The notes under the pieces were generated by a model. It was not told the DNA's origin. It did no database searches and saw nothing but the letters and a program-made list of their open reading frames with translations. The position numbers and the translations under genes are program-made. From positions 186,001 through 250,000 of the forward strand of contig NZ_PCPZ01000004.1 in NCBI RefSeq assembly GCF_002979865.1: DNA of 64,000 nucleotides. The letters are read 5' to 3'. How positions within the stretch are numbered: position 1 is the first letter of the stretch; each line of letters begins with the position of its first letter. Positions 43,386 to 51,584 of the stretch are shown here, one piece after another. The DNA comes from Arthrobacter sp. MYb214 (GTDB lineage: Bacteria; Actinomycetota; Actinomycetes; Actinomycetales; Micrococcaceae).

Positions 43386-44495
43386 ATGGCCAGCAAAAAG
43401 CGTCAAGGCAAGAAGAACTCGGGCGCAGGAAATCCTGCCAAGGCGGCAGCGCGCGGCCGCAGCGTGTTCCTGATCCAGGCTGAACAGCAGATCAATGCGC
43501 TTCGCCAGGACTACACAACTTGGGTAGCGCAGCAGGTTCCTGCCTTTTCGTCTGAACAGGCGGCGCAGGCAGCGGGCATGCAGCTGGACGTCATCGGGCA
43601 GATCGCCGGCCAGTACGCCGAGAACGCCCGCAGCTCGAACCTGTTCGACCTGGACATCGATGTCTTCGGCGAGACTCTGGCCGAGCACCTGGGCAACCTG
43701 CCGGAATCCTTGGCTCCGGAGCCGATCTTCACCACATGGCTGGAATACTTCAGCTTCATCGAGCAGCGCATGCTCTGGCAGGGCCCTGCGGAGAACCTCG
43801 AAGCCCTGCGCGAGATGCTGGAAGATACGCTCAATGGTTTTGCCGAGGGCGACGCGGAGCTATGCGGATTGCTGCGCGAAACCAGGTTGTTCAGCCAGGT
43901 CAAGGCCTATGCCCAGGCAGTGGCCGAAGGCGTGGACATGGAGGACTTCAGTGCAGCAGCCGAAGCGCCGCGCGCCAAGGTATTGACTGCCGTTGGCCTG
44001 GATGCCGAAACCTTCGACCCGGAAGGCCCGGCGCCACTAGCCTTCAACTACATCTGGAGCGCCGGCCGGATGTCCGTCGTGGAGTCGGAAGGATCGGTGT
44101 TGCGCACGGATCCGGACGCCTACGAATTGCTGGTTGCCGGCGAGGAAGCGGGCAGCGCGCAGCTGCTCTTCGAGATGGCTGTCGGCTGCGTCCAGGCGCA
44201 CCTGAACCCGACCTTCGATGTCACCTTGCGGGATGAAGCCCATTACCTGGTGCTGCGCAACCTGCTGGTCACCGCATCCACCGGCCGCGAAGGGGACTTG
44301 GAGGGCCTGCGCCGCAACTGCGGTCCGAAGATCTACGATGCCGTGCTTCCAGAAGCCCGCATCGCCATGGATTCCTTGGTCGGCTACGGTCTGATTTCCA
44401 AGGACGGCGAGCACTACAGCATCGACGAGCGCCTGGTTCCGGTCATCTCCGCCGGCATCTCAGAGGTCGAGGCCTTCTTCGAAGAAGCCGAATAA
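43386..44495 (+). CDS. Hypothetical protein sharing a domain with the 28711-30495 protein
   Basis: This 369-residue soluble protein begins with a lysine/alanine-rich segment (MASKKRQGKKNSG) and is otherwise helical and acidic. I recognise no family, but it aligns colinearly with the N-terminal domain of the pRiA4b-type protein: LEYFSFIEQRMLW (119-131) with ADYVEFLRDAGLW (118-130), and GLISKDGEHYSID (335-347) with GLIEDGEAYSVP (349-360). It lacks the C-terminal pRiA4b domain. An AAAGGA site precedes the ATG. Function unknown. Confidence 0.85.
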   Translation: MASKKRQGKKNSGAGNPAKAAARGRSVFLIQAEQQINALRQDYTTWVAQQVPAFSSEQAAQAAGMQLDVIGQIAGQYAENARSSNLFDLDIDVFGETLAEHLGNLPESLAPEPIFTTWLEYFSFIEQRMLWQGPAENLEALREMLEDTLNGFAEGDAELCGLLRETRLFSQVKAYAQAVAEGVDMEDFSAAAEAPRAKVLTAVGLDAETFDPEGPAPLAFNYIWSAGRMSVVESEGSVLRTDPDAYELLVAGEEAGSAQLLFEMAVGCVQAHLNPTFDVTLRDEAHYLVLRNLLVTASTGREGDLEGLRRNCGPKIYDAVLPEARIAMDSLVGYGLISKDGEHYSIDERLVPVISAGISEVEAFFEEAE

Positions 44496-44501
44496 GGCAG
44501 G

Positions 44502-44541
44502 GGATGATACCCGCAGAGGCACCAGTCTGCGGGTATCATCC
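44502..44541 (+). terminator. Perfect hairpin after the unknown gene
   Basis: Arms 44502-44517 and 44526-44541 pair perfectly over 16 bp around an 8-nt loop. There is no T-run. It lies 7 bp after the stop codon. Confidence 0.65.
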
Positions 44542-44583
44542 AACCTAGGAAGATATTCGCTAGTAGCAAGCAGGCAATCGCTA

Positions 44584-45021
44584 ATGGGCAAGAAAATCAG
44601 TTGGCCAATGAGCTGGCTGGCTGCAGCCAGCGGGATCCTCTTTGCGGTGCTGCTGCTGATCGTGGATCCGCTGATCGCGGATGCCCCATGGTGGTCCGAA
44701 CCCGACCTGTGGGTGCCCTTGGCGTTCCCGCTGCTTCCATGGCTGGCAGTTGCCGGCGTGATGGCATGGCTGGGAAGCGCAACCGAGCGCTGGCTGCACG
44801 CTCTGGTGTTCAGCTTCAGCGCCCTGGCCGCCGGGGTGATTCCCGGCCTTTTCTGGACGCTACTGCTCTTTGACGCTTTCCCGGATTCCGCCAGCCCGCA
44901 GCTTCCCATGGCCGTCTCGCTATTCTCGGGTGCGGTGGCAATTGTGCTGGGTGCAGTTGCAGGCGGGCGGGCAATTTTCAGGCGTTTCAGGAAGGCCCGG
45001 CTGGCCGCAGTGGCGAACTAG
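44584..45021 (+). CDS. Hypothetical membrane protein
   Basis: This 145-residue protein has about four hydrophobic segments (WLAAASGILFAVLLLIV, PLAFPLLPWLAVAGVMAWL, LVFSFSALAAGVIPGLFWTLLLF, SLFSGAVAIVLGAVAGG) and a basic C-terminus (RRFRKARLAAVAN), giving an inner-membrane topology with the tail inside. No family recognised. The ribosome-binding site is weak. It lies downstream of the 43386 gene behind a hairpin and may be a separate unit. Confidence 0.65.
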   Translation: MGKKISWPMSWLAAASGILFAVLLLIVDPLIADAPWWSEPDLWVPLAFPLLPWLAVAGVMAWLGSATERWLHALVFSFSALAAGVIPGLFWTLLLFDAFPDSASPQLPMAVSLFSGAVAIVLGAVAGGRAIFRRFRKARLAAVAN

Positions 45022-45045
45022 GCGGCGGAGCGAAGCCCCTGGAGG

Positions 45046-45471
45046 CTATCGAGCCTGGTCGTCCTGCCGCGAGGCAGCGATGGAGATCAGTTTCCGCAGC
45101 ACCTCCAGGTCGATGTCCTCCAGCTTTTTCACGTACACGCAACCGGCTCCCTCGGTGTATTTGCCCAGCTGCGGCAAGAGCTGGGCGCCCTCGGGAAGGT
45201 CCTTCAGCCCGTAGAGCGAGAGCTGGGCCTTGCGCGGCGAGAAACCGGTCTTAGGCCAGATGCCCGTGGTGCGCGCATTGGCAGGGGAGATGTAGGTGTA
45301 GCTTCCGTAGCCCACCATGCTCGGTCCCCACATCACCGGCTGCTCGCCGGTGGCTTCGCGGAAGATGCGGTCCAGTTCGTGGCCGTCAACCCGGCGCTTG
45401 GCCGGGGTTGCCGCCTCAATGAATTCCTCCACGCTGGCCTCAGTTGGAAGGGTCTTCTGACTTGTTGGCAA
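45046..45471 (-). CDS. DUF1801-domain protein
   Basis: This 141-residue protein shows the DUF1801/YdhG-like pattern: PVMWGPSMVGYGSYTY, then GFSPRKAQLSLYGL and a Leu-rich C-terminal helix. The function of the family is unknown. A TTG start at 45471 is preceded by GAGGAGG at ideal spacing, which places the start inside the end of the upstream MFS gene (32-bp overlap), so translation is coupled. A second DUF1801 gene lies at 58385. Confidence 0.82.
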   Translation of the reverse strand: MPTSQKTLPTEASVEEFIEAATPAKRRVDGHELDRIFREATGEQPVMWGPSMVGYGSYTYISPANARTTGIWPKTGFSPRKAQLSLYGLKDLPEGAQLLPQLGKYTEGAGCVYVKKLEDIDLEVLRKLISIAASRQDDQAR

Positions 45472-46858
45472 GTGATGCCTCCTCGGGTGCTCCAGGTGAT
45501 TCGGCCTGGAAAATTGTCGACAGCTTGCGGTACTGGCTGGTGCCCATGGCCAGCAGCGCCACCACAATCATGATCAGCCCGCCGGCCAGGAATATCAAGG
45601 CGATGCCGCGCGCCTGGCCTTGCCCCACCAGCCAGCCGAATCGGTCGTCGCCCGCTGGCGAGCGCATGAAGGGGATGACCAGGTACTGGGCAATCGGCGC
45701 GATCAGGAAAGCGGTAATCGGCGCCGCGGCGGCTTCCATCATCTGGGCGAAGCCGAACACCCGGCCCTGGCGGCGGAAGGTGACCACCTTCTGGATCACC
45801 GTTTGCTCCGAGGCTTCCACCGCCGGGATCAGCATCATGTAGAGCCAGATGCCCAGCACATAGAGCCACGTCCATTCGCGGATGGTGAAGATCGCGCCGA
45901 GGAATCCCATGACGGCAACCAGCAGGAGCATGGTGCGGATCGGGTTGGGCCCCAGACCGAACTTGGCGATGGCCAAGCCGCCGATGATGAAGCCGGTGGA
46001 TGCCAGCCCGAAGGTGATGCCCCAGGCTTCGACCGGCATGATGGTCAGCCCGTAGGGATCCATCAGCGCCATGTAGGTGCCGCCGATGAAGTTGTTGAAC
46101 ATCGAGAAGATGATCAGCGCGAATAGGCCAGGGATGGCCATCACTGTAGTGAAGCCCAGGCGCAGGTCGCTGGTCTTGGTCCGCCCCTCCTCCTTTTCCG
46201 GTTCCTCCTCCGGGATGGAGATGCCCAAAAGGTGCAGCATCGTGACCACGACCATCACGATGGCAATGGCCAGCGTCCATCCCATCCCCAGCAGTCCGAT
46301 GGACAGCCCGGAGAACACGCTGGTGATGATGAAGGCGATGCCCTGCACCGTGCCCACCAGCCCGTTGGCGTTGGCATGGCGCTCGACCGGGATCAGCAAG
46401 GTGACCGTCGTGGACAGCGCGATGCCTCGCATCTGCTCCACGATCGCGCCGAACAGGATGACCAGGCAGAAGATCCAGAACTGCCATCCGCCGATATCCA
46501 GGATGTCCTTCGTGGGCAGCCAGAGGTAGATCAGCCCAGCCAGGGAAAAGGCCACAGCGGTGATCATCGCGGAGAAGACGAAGACCGATTTCTTACGGTG
46601 GTTGTCCACGATCGTCCCGAAAACCATGGAGAACACGGAGATCAGCAGCATGAATGCGCCGCCGATGATGCCGGTGGCCATGACGTTCTCGGTCTCCAGG
46701 TACACCCAGAAGGTCAGCGCGAACCACAGGTAGCTGGTGGTGAGGTTCGCGACGGCGGTGTTGACCAGGATGTGCATGAAAGAGCGCTGGCCCTGCGGCG
46801 GAACTTCGGGGTTCTGGCCGTGGGCCGGCGGGAGATCAGGGGGTCCTTCATCGCGCAT
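45440..46858 (-). CDS. MFS transporter
   Basis: This 472-residue membrane protein has about 12 spans and the MFS-type loop FGTIVDNHRKKSVFVFS between early spans, with an N-terminal hydrophilic stretch (MRDEGPPDLPPAHGQNPE) and an acidic central loop (PEEEPEKEEGRTK). It resembles the drug/macrolide-efflux-like branch; the substrate is unknown. I use ATG 46858; longer frames exist. Its 3' end overlaps the DUF1801 gene. It is divergent from benA by 237 bp. Confidence 0.85.
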   Translation of the reverse strand: MRDEGPPDLPPAHGQNPEVPPQGQRSFMHILVNTAVANLTTSYLWFALTFWVYLETENVMATGIIGGAFMLLISVFSMVFGTIVDNHRKKSVFVFSAMITAVAFSLAGLIYLWLPTKDILDIGGWQFWIFCLVILFGAIVEQMRGIALSTTVTLLIPVERHANANGLVGTVQGIAFIITSVFSGLSIGLLGMGWTLAIAIVMVVVTMLHLLGISIPEEEPEKEEGRTKTSDLRLGFTTVMAIPGLFALIIFSMFNNFIGGTYMALMDPYGLTIMPVEAWGITFGLASTGFIIGGLAIAKFGLGPNPIRTMLLLVAVMGFLGAIFTIREWTWLYVLGIWLYMMLIPAVEASEQTVIQKVVTFRRQGRVFGFAQMMEAAAAPITAFLIAPIAQYLVIPFMRSPAGDDRFGWLVGQGQARGIALIFLAGGLIMIVVALLAMGTSQYRKLSTIFQAESPGAPEEASLANKSEDPSN

Positions 46859-46966
46859 GGGCAAGCCTGCTTCGAAAAAGTGGCTGGTGGTCGTAGCAAA
46901 AGAATACGCCGATGCATTGATAGGCAACAGGTGTGAATTCAGACGATCGAAAACATAGTAGTCAGA

Positions 46967-46987
46967 TGCCTAGCCCAAGCCTAGGCA
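46967..46987. promoter_or_regulatory. Palindrome upstream of benA
   Basis: TGCCTAG (46967-46973) and CTAGGCA (46981-46987) are perfect 7-bp arms 7 bp apart, about 110 bp before benA. It is a candidate activator or repressor site in the MFS/benA divergent region. Binding by the LuxR/LAL protein downstream is possible but unproven. Confidence 0.5.
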
Positions 46988-47095
46988 TAACCCTAGTGTG
47001 ACCGCCCGCACTTTCTGCCAAGGTTGAATCCATGCAAACCGGCTGCAGCGGTTTCCCCTTTAAACGAGCATTGAATGGACGGAGCACACCACGCC

Positions 47096-48454
47096 ATGAC
47101 CGAGACCCTGAACGAGGTATCCAGCCTGCTGGATAACGCGCTGGTTGACAGCCCGGAAACCGGAGAGTTCCGCGCCAACCGAAATATCTTCACCGACGAA
47201 GAGATTTTCGAGATGGAAATGAAGCACATCTGGGAAGGCAACTGGGTGTACCTGGCCCACGAGTCCCAGATCCCGAACATCGGCGACTACTACACCACCA
47301 ACATCGGCCGCCAGCCCATCATCATCTCGCGCAACAAGCAGGGCGAACTCAATGCGCTGATCAACGCCTGCAGCCACCGCGGAGCCATGCTCTGCCGGCG
47401 CAAGACCGATAACCGCACCACCTTCACCTGCCCGTTCCATGGCTGGACCTTCAACAACTCCGGCAAGCTGCTCAAGGTCAAGGATTCGCGGGGAGCTGGC
47501 TACCCGGAGCAGTTCAACAAGGACGGCTCCCACGATTTGACCAAGGTTGCCCGTTTCGAGAACTACCGCGGTTTCCTCTTCGGCTCGCTGAACGCCGATG
47601 CCCTGCCGCTGGAAGAGCACCTGGGCGAGGCCACGAAGATCATCGACATGATGGTTGACCAGTCCGAAGAAGGCCTGGAAGTGCTGCGCGGCGCCTCGAC
47701 CTACACCTATGACGGCAACTGGAAGCTGCAGGCGGAGAACGGCGCCGACGGCTACCACGTCTCGGCCACCCACTGGAACTACGCCGCCACCCAGGCCCGC
47801 CGCGCCAACGGCGAATCCTCCAACGACACCAAGACCATGGACGCCGGCGGCTGGGACAAGCAGAAGGGCGGCTACTACTCCTTCGAGCACGGCCACCTGC
47901 TGCTGTGGACCGAATGGCTGGACCCGGCCAACCGCCCGCTGGCCGAGAAGCGCGACGAGCTGGTTGCCAAGTTCGGCGAAGCCAAGGCCGACTGGATGAT
48001 CGGCATTTCGCGCAACCTGTGCCTGTACCCGAACGTGTACCTGATGGACCAGTTCGGCTCGCAGATCCGCGTCTTCCGGCCGGTGGCAGTGGACAAGACC
48101 GAGGTGACCATCTACTGCTTCGCCCCGGTGGGCGAGTCGGACACCGCGCGCGCGGCCCGCATCCGCCAGTACGAGGACTTCTTCAACGCCTCGGGCATGG
48201 CCACCCCGGATGACCTGGAAGAATTCCGCTCCTGCCAGAAGACCTACCTGGCCACCTCGGCGCAGTGGAATGACCTCTCGCGCGGCCAGGCCCACCAGAT
48301 CACCGGACCGGATGAGAACGCGGACAAGGTGGGCCTGAAGCCCATCTCCTCCGGGGCGCGCACCGAGGACGAGGGCCTGTACCCGATCCAGCACGGCTAC
48401 TGGCTGCAGACCATGCGCCAAGCCGTGGACAACGAACGCGAAGCACAGAACTAA
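47096..48454 (+). CDS. benA: Benzoate 1,2-dioxygenase, large (alpha) subunit
   Basis: This 452-residue oxygenase subunit turns benzoate into the cis-1,2-dihydrodiol with BenB and BenC. The Rieske [2Fe-2S] motif is Cys92-x-His94 ... Cys112-x2-His115 ([19 protein letters not shown]), and the mononuclear iron site is in [10 protein letters not shown] (Asp218, His221, His226). I prefer ATG 47096 ([10 protein letters not shown]); ATG 47075 is in frame but lacks a ribosome-binding site. First gene of the ben operon. A close toluate-type dioxygenase cannot be excluded, but the BenD, BenK and cat neighbours favour benzoate. Confidence 0.94.
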   Translation: MTETLNEVSSLLDNALVDSPETGEFRANRNIFTDEEIFEMEMKHIWEGNWVYLAHESQIPNIGDYYTTNIGRQPIIISRNKQGELNALINACSHRGAMLCRRKTDNRTTFTCPFHGWTFNNSGKLLKVKDSRGAGYPEQFNKDGSHDLTKVARFENYRGFLFGSLNADALPLEEHLGEATKIIDMMVDQSEEGLEVLRGASTYTYDGNWKLQAENGADGYHVSATHWNYAATQARRANGESSNDTKTMDAGGWDKQKGGYYSFEHGHLLLWTEWLDPANRPLAEKRDELVAKFGEAKADWMIGISRNLCLYPNVYLMDQFGSQIRVFRPVAVDKTEVTIYCFAPVGESDTARAARIRQYEDFFNASGMATPDDLEEFRSCQKTYLATSAQWNDLSRGQAHQITGPDENADKVGLKPISSGARTEDEGLYPIQHGYWLQTMRQAVDNEREAQN

Positions 48455-48473
48455 GGCCGAAGGGACAAGACAG

Positions 48474-49004
48474 ATGAGCACCATCGCACTGACCGAGGCG
48501 CCGACTTCCAACGGCGCAGTCACCACCGCGGATATCGCGCAGTTCCTCTACCAGGAAGCCCGCTTCCTCGATGACCGCGACTTCGACCGTTGGCTGGACT
48601 GCTACCACCCGGAAGCCACCTTCTGGATGCCGGCCTGGGCCGACGACGAGCAGCTGACCGAAGATCCGCAGCGCGAAATCTCGCTGATCTACTACGCTAA
48701 CCGCGGCGGCCTGGAAGACCGCGTCTTCCGCATCAAGACCGACCGCTCCTCGGCCACCTCGCTGCCCGAGCCGCGCACCGGGCACAACATCACCAACGTG
48801 GAGATCGTTGCAGTGGACGGCGACAAGGTGGACATCCGCTTCAACTGGTTCACCCTGTACTACCGCTACCAGAACGTGGACACCTACTTCGGCACCTCGT
48901 TCTACACGATCGACTACTCCGGCACCGCGCCGGTGATCACCGCGAAGAAGGTCGTCCTGAAGAACGACTACATCCACCACGTCGTGGACATCTACCACAT
49001 TTAA
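48474..49004 (+). CDS. benB: Benzoate 1,2-dioxygenase, small (beta) subunit
   Basis: This 176-residue protein has the cone-shaped beta-subunit fold of ring-hydroxylating oxygenases (QFLYQEARFLDDRDFDRWLDCY near the N-terminus, FNWFTLYYRYQNVDTYFGTSFY later). It forms the structural core of the alpha3beta3 enzyme with BenA. Its start lies 19 bp after benA, with GAAGGGA upstream. A 78-bp gap with a hairpin separates it from benC. Confidence 0.94.
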   Translation: MSTIALTEAPTSNGAVTTADIAQFLYQEARFLDDRDFDRWLDCYHPEATFWMPAWADDEQLTEDPQREISLIYYANRGGLEDRVFRIKTDRSSATSLPEPRTGHNITNVEIVAVDGDKVDIRFNWFTLYYRYQNVDTYFGTSFYTIDYSGTAPVITAKKVVLKNDYIHHVVDIYHI

Positions 49005-49020
49005 GCGACACCCATTGGGC

Positions 49021-49044
49021 GGCGGGGCCAGTGCAGGCCCCGCC
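49021..49044 (+). other. Hairpin between benB and benC
   Basis: GGCGGGGCC (49021-49029) and GGCCCCGCC (49036-49044) form a perfect 9-bp stem with loop AGTGCA. Outer TGGGC/GCCCA bases can extend it around a bulge. It may set the oxygenase to reductase ratio; no T-run follows. Confidence 0.55.
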
Positions 49045-49082
49045 GAATCGCCCATCCCCGAATCCTGTGAAATGAGCATGCC

Positions 49083-50618
49083 ATGTCCCACCAGGTAGCC
49101 CTCGCCTTTGAAGACGGAATCACCCGCTTCATCAAGGTCGGCGCGAACGAAACCGTCGCCGATGCCTCCTACAAAGCCCGCATCAACATCCCGCTGGACT
49201 GCCGCGACGGCGCCTGCGGCACCTGCAAGGCCTTCTGCGAGTCGGGCAAGTACGACGGCGGCGACTACATCGAAGAAGCCTTGACCGACGACGAGGCAGA
49301 GGCCGGATACTGCTTGCCCTGCCAGATGGTCCCCGAATCCGACCTCGTGCTGCAGATCCCGACCACGTCGGATGTCGCCAAGACCTCGGCCGCCTCCTTC
49401 GAATCCACGCTGAGCGAGATCCGCCGCATCTCCGAAACCACCTACGCCTTCAGCCTCGAGGTGGACAAGCGCGAAGACCTCTCCTTCCTGCCGGGCCAGT
49501 ACGTGAACATCGAGGTCCCCGGCTCCGGTGGGCAAACCCGTTCCTACTCCTTCAGCTCGGGCCCGGAAGTGGACATCGTCTCCTTCCTGATCCGCATCAC
49601 CGACGGCGGTCTGATGTCCACCTACATGCGCGATACCGCGCAGGTGGGCGACCGCATCACCTTCACCGGCCCGATGGGCAGCTTCTTCCTGCGCGAACCC
49701 AAGCGCCAATCGCTGCTGCTCGCCGGCGGCACCGGCCTGGCCCCGCTGCTGGCCATCCTGGAGAAGCTGGCCGGCATGGACAACCCGCACCCGGTGCACC
49801 TGATCTACGGCGTGAACACTGACATCGACCTGGTCGAACTCGATGTGCTGCAGGACTACACCCAGCGCATCGCGGGCTTCAGCTTCGACACCGTGGTGGG
49901 TGACCCGGACAGCGCTTCACAGAAGAAGGGCTACGTCACCAACCACTTCGAGCCGCAGCACCTGGCCGAGGGCGACGTGGATATCTACCTTTGCGGCCCG
50001 CCTCCGATGGTGGAGGGCGTGCGCCGCCACCTGGAAGCCGAAGGCCTCAAGCCGCAGAATTTCTACTACGAGAAGTTCGCGCTGGCCGTCGTTCCGGACG
50101 CCGAGCCTGCCGCCCCGGCTGCCGAGGCGCCCGCCGCGCAAGCCGCCGCCGACCAGGGCTACGAAATCGGCGAGGAGCACGCCAGCTTCGAGGCCCAGTT
50201 CGATGCGCGCATGGCCTTGGAACTGGCCGTCGTCGAGCTGACCATGGGCAAGCTGGCCGAGGGCCAGCTGGGCGAATTCAAGGTCCTGGCCGAACTGGCC
50301 GGCAAGACCCTGGACGGCGAGAAGTTCATCAACGCCGAGGAATTCACCGTCACCAATGACGCCTTCCACGAATTCCTGTTCAAGGCCGTGGGCAACGAGC
50401 ACCTGCTGCAGGCCTACCGCCGCCTGGACGTGCCGGCGCTGATGGCCGCCGTGCTGCGCCAGGAGCACTGGATCGACGGGGCCGTGGACGCCGACCACCT
50501 GGGCATCGTCGCCGCTTTCGAGAAGCAGGACATCGCCGCTGCCCGCGCAGCGATCACCGCGCACAACCAGCACGCCAAGGCCACCATGGCCGCCGCTTCC
50601 AAGGCAGCGGCCCAGTGA
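49083..50618 (+). CDS. benC: Benzoate 1,2-dioxygenase reductase fused to an FCD-like C-terminal domain
   Basis: Residues 1-337 are a complete BenC reductase, which passes electrons from NADH to BenAB: plant-type [2Fe-2S] site Cys40, Cys45, Cys48, Cys80; FAD motif RSYSFSS (153-159); NAD motifs GGTGLAP (215-221) and CGPPPMV (304-310). After an Ala/Pro linker (338-357) comes a helical domain of about 140 residues that resembles the FCD effector domain of GntR regulators, with the expected metal ligands Asp426, His429 (NDAFH), His472 and His494. Single-domain BenC proteins are about 340 residues. The FCD part may bind a carboxylate such as benzoate, which is inference. The stop overlaps benD (GTGA). 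Confidence 0.9.
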   Translation: MSHQVALAFEDGITRFIKVGANETVADASYKARINIPLDCRDGACGTCKAFCESGKYDGGDYIEEALTDDEAEAGYCLPCQMVPESDLVLQIPTTSDVAKTSAASFESTLSEIRRISETTYAFSLEVDKREDLSFLPGQYVNIEVPGSGGQTRSYSFSSGPEVDIVSFLIRITDGGLMSTYMRDTAQVGDRITFTGPMGSFFLREPKRQSLLLAGGTGLAPLLAILEKLAGMDNPHPVHLIYGVNTDIDLVELDVLQDYTQRIAGFSFDTVVGDPDSASQKKGYVTNHFEPQHLAEGDVDIYLCGPPPMVEGVRRHLEAEGLKPQNFYYEKFALAVVPDAEPAAPAAEAPAAQAAADQGYEIGEEHASFEAQFDARMALELAVVELTMGKLAEGQLGEFKVLAELAGKTLDGEKFINAEEFTVTNDAFHEFLFKAVGNEHLLQAYRRLDVPALMAAVLRQEHWIDGAVDADHLGIVAAFEKQDIAAARAAITAHNQHAKATMAAASKAAAQ

Positions 50619-51421
50619 GCGCCGGGCTGCCCGAGTCCTTCCATCCGGGACGCTTTGCCGGCAAGGTCGTCATGGTCACCGGCGCCGCCCAGGGCATCGG
50701 CTGGTCCGTGGCCCGGCGCATCGCCGCCGAGGGCGGGGAAATGGTGCTCGTGGACCGCGCGGCGCTGATCCACGAGGTGGCCGGGGCCCTGCGCGCCGAC
50801 GGCGCCACCGCGCTGAGCGTGACCGCCGACCTGGAAACCTACGAGGGCGCGCTGGCTGCGGTCACCGCCGCGAAGGACCAGTTCGGACGCATCGATGTGC
50901 TGGTCAACAACGTGGGCGGAACCATTTGGGCCAAGCCCTACGAGCACTACGCGCCCGAGGAGATCGAAAAGGAAATCCGGCGATCGCTGTTCCCGACCTT
51001 GTGGATGTGCCGTGCGGTCTTCGAGGAAATGGTCCAGGCCCGATCCGGAACCATCGTGAACGTCTCCTCGGTCGCCACCCGCGGCATGAACCGCGTCCCG
51101 TACGCGGCGGCCAAGGGCGGGGTCAAGGCCATCACCTCGGCGCTGGCCATGGAGGGCGCCGAGTTGGGCATCCGCGTGGTCGCCACCGCGCCGGGCGGCA
51201 CCGAAGCCCCTGAACGGGTAGTCAAGCGCGGGCCGGCGCCCACCGGCGAGCAGGAAAAAGCCTGGTACAAGGCCATCGTGGACCAGACCGTGGACTCAAC
51301 CTTGCTCAAGCGCTACGGCACCTTGGACGAGCAGTCGGCGCCCATCGTGTTCCTGGCCTCGGATGAGGCCTCCTACATCACCGGTTCCACCCTCGCGGTG
51401 GCCGGAGGAGACCTCGGCTAG
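50615..51421 (+). CDS. benD: cis-1,6-dihydroxycyclohexadiene-1-carboxylate dehydrogenase
   Basis: This 268-residue SDR enzyme oxidises and decarboxylates the benzoate dihydrodiol to catechol with NAD+. The cofactor motif TGAAQGIGWS, VLVNNVGGTIWAKPYEHY and the catalytic set in VNVSSVATRG and YAAAKGG are present, as in BenD/XylL. The GTG start at 50615 overlaps the benC stop. Two hairpins separate it from benK. Catechol leaves this step for CatA, encoded 8-9 kb to the right. Confidence 0.93.
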   Translation: MSAGLPESFHPGRFAGKVVMVTGAAQGIGWSVARRIAAEGGEMVLVDRAALIHEVAGALRADGATALSVTADLETYEGALAAVTAAKDQFGRIDVLVNNVGGTIWAKPYEHYAPEEIEKEIRRSLFPTLWMCRAVFEEMVQARSGTIVNVSSVATRGMNRVPYAAAKGGVKAITSALAMEGAELGIRVVATAPGGTEAPERVVKRGPAPTGEQEKAWYKAIVDQTVDSTLLKRYGTLDEQSAPIVFLASDEASYITGSTLAVAGGDLG

Positions 51422-51451
51422 CGGCAGTCCCGGCACCGCAAACGCACCACC

Positions 51452-51491
51452 ATGGAACAAACGGCTCGTGATCACGGGCCGTTTGTTCCAT
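51452..51491 (+). terminator. 40-bp palindrome after benD
   Basis: Outer arms 51452-51465 and 51478-51491 (14 bp) pair perfectly, then one mismatch, then CGTGA/TCACG meet at the centre. There is no T-run. It may be a partial terminator between benABCD and benK or a large regulatory site. Confidence 0.6.
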
Positions 51492-51535
51492 CCAGCACCA
51501 ACCCGGCCGTGCTTCCAGCGCCGGGCACGTATTTT

Positions 51536-51559
51536 CCGGGGAACAACGAGGTTCCCCGG
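51536..51559 (+). other. Second hairpin in the benK leader
   Basis: CCGGGGAAC (51536-51544) and GTTCCCCGG (51551-51559) form a perfect 9-bp stem with a 6-nt loop, 25 bp before the benK start. It could affect benK expression or processing. Confidence 0.5.
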
Positions 51560-51584
51560 TCACCGCAAACGAACGGAAAAACAC

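Noticed and set aside
43038-43688. Leftward frame across the etfB upstream gap
   Set aside because: It runs into the coding region of the 43386 gene on the opposite strand and has no ribosome-binding site or recognisable features.
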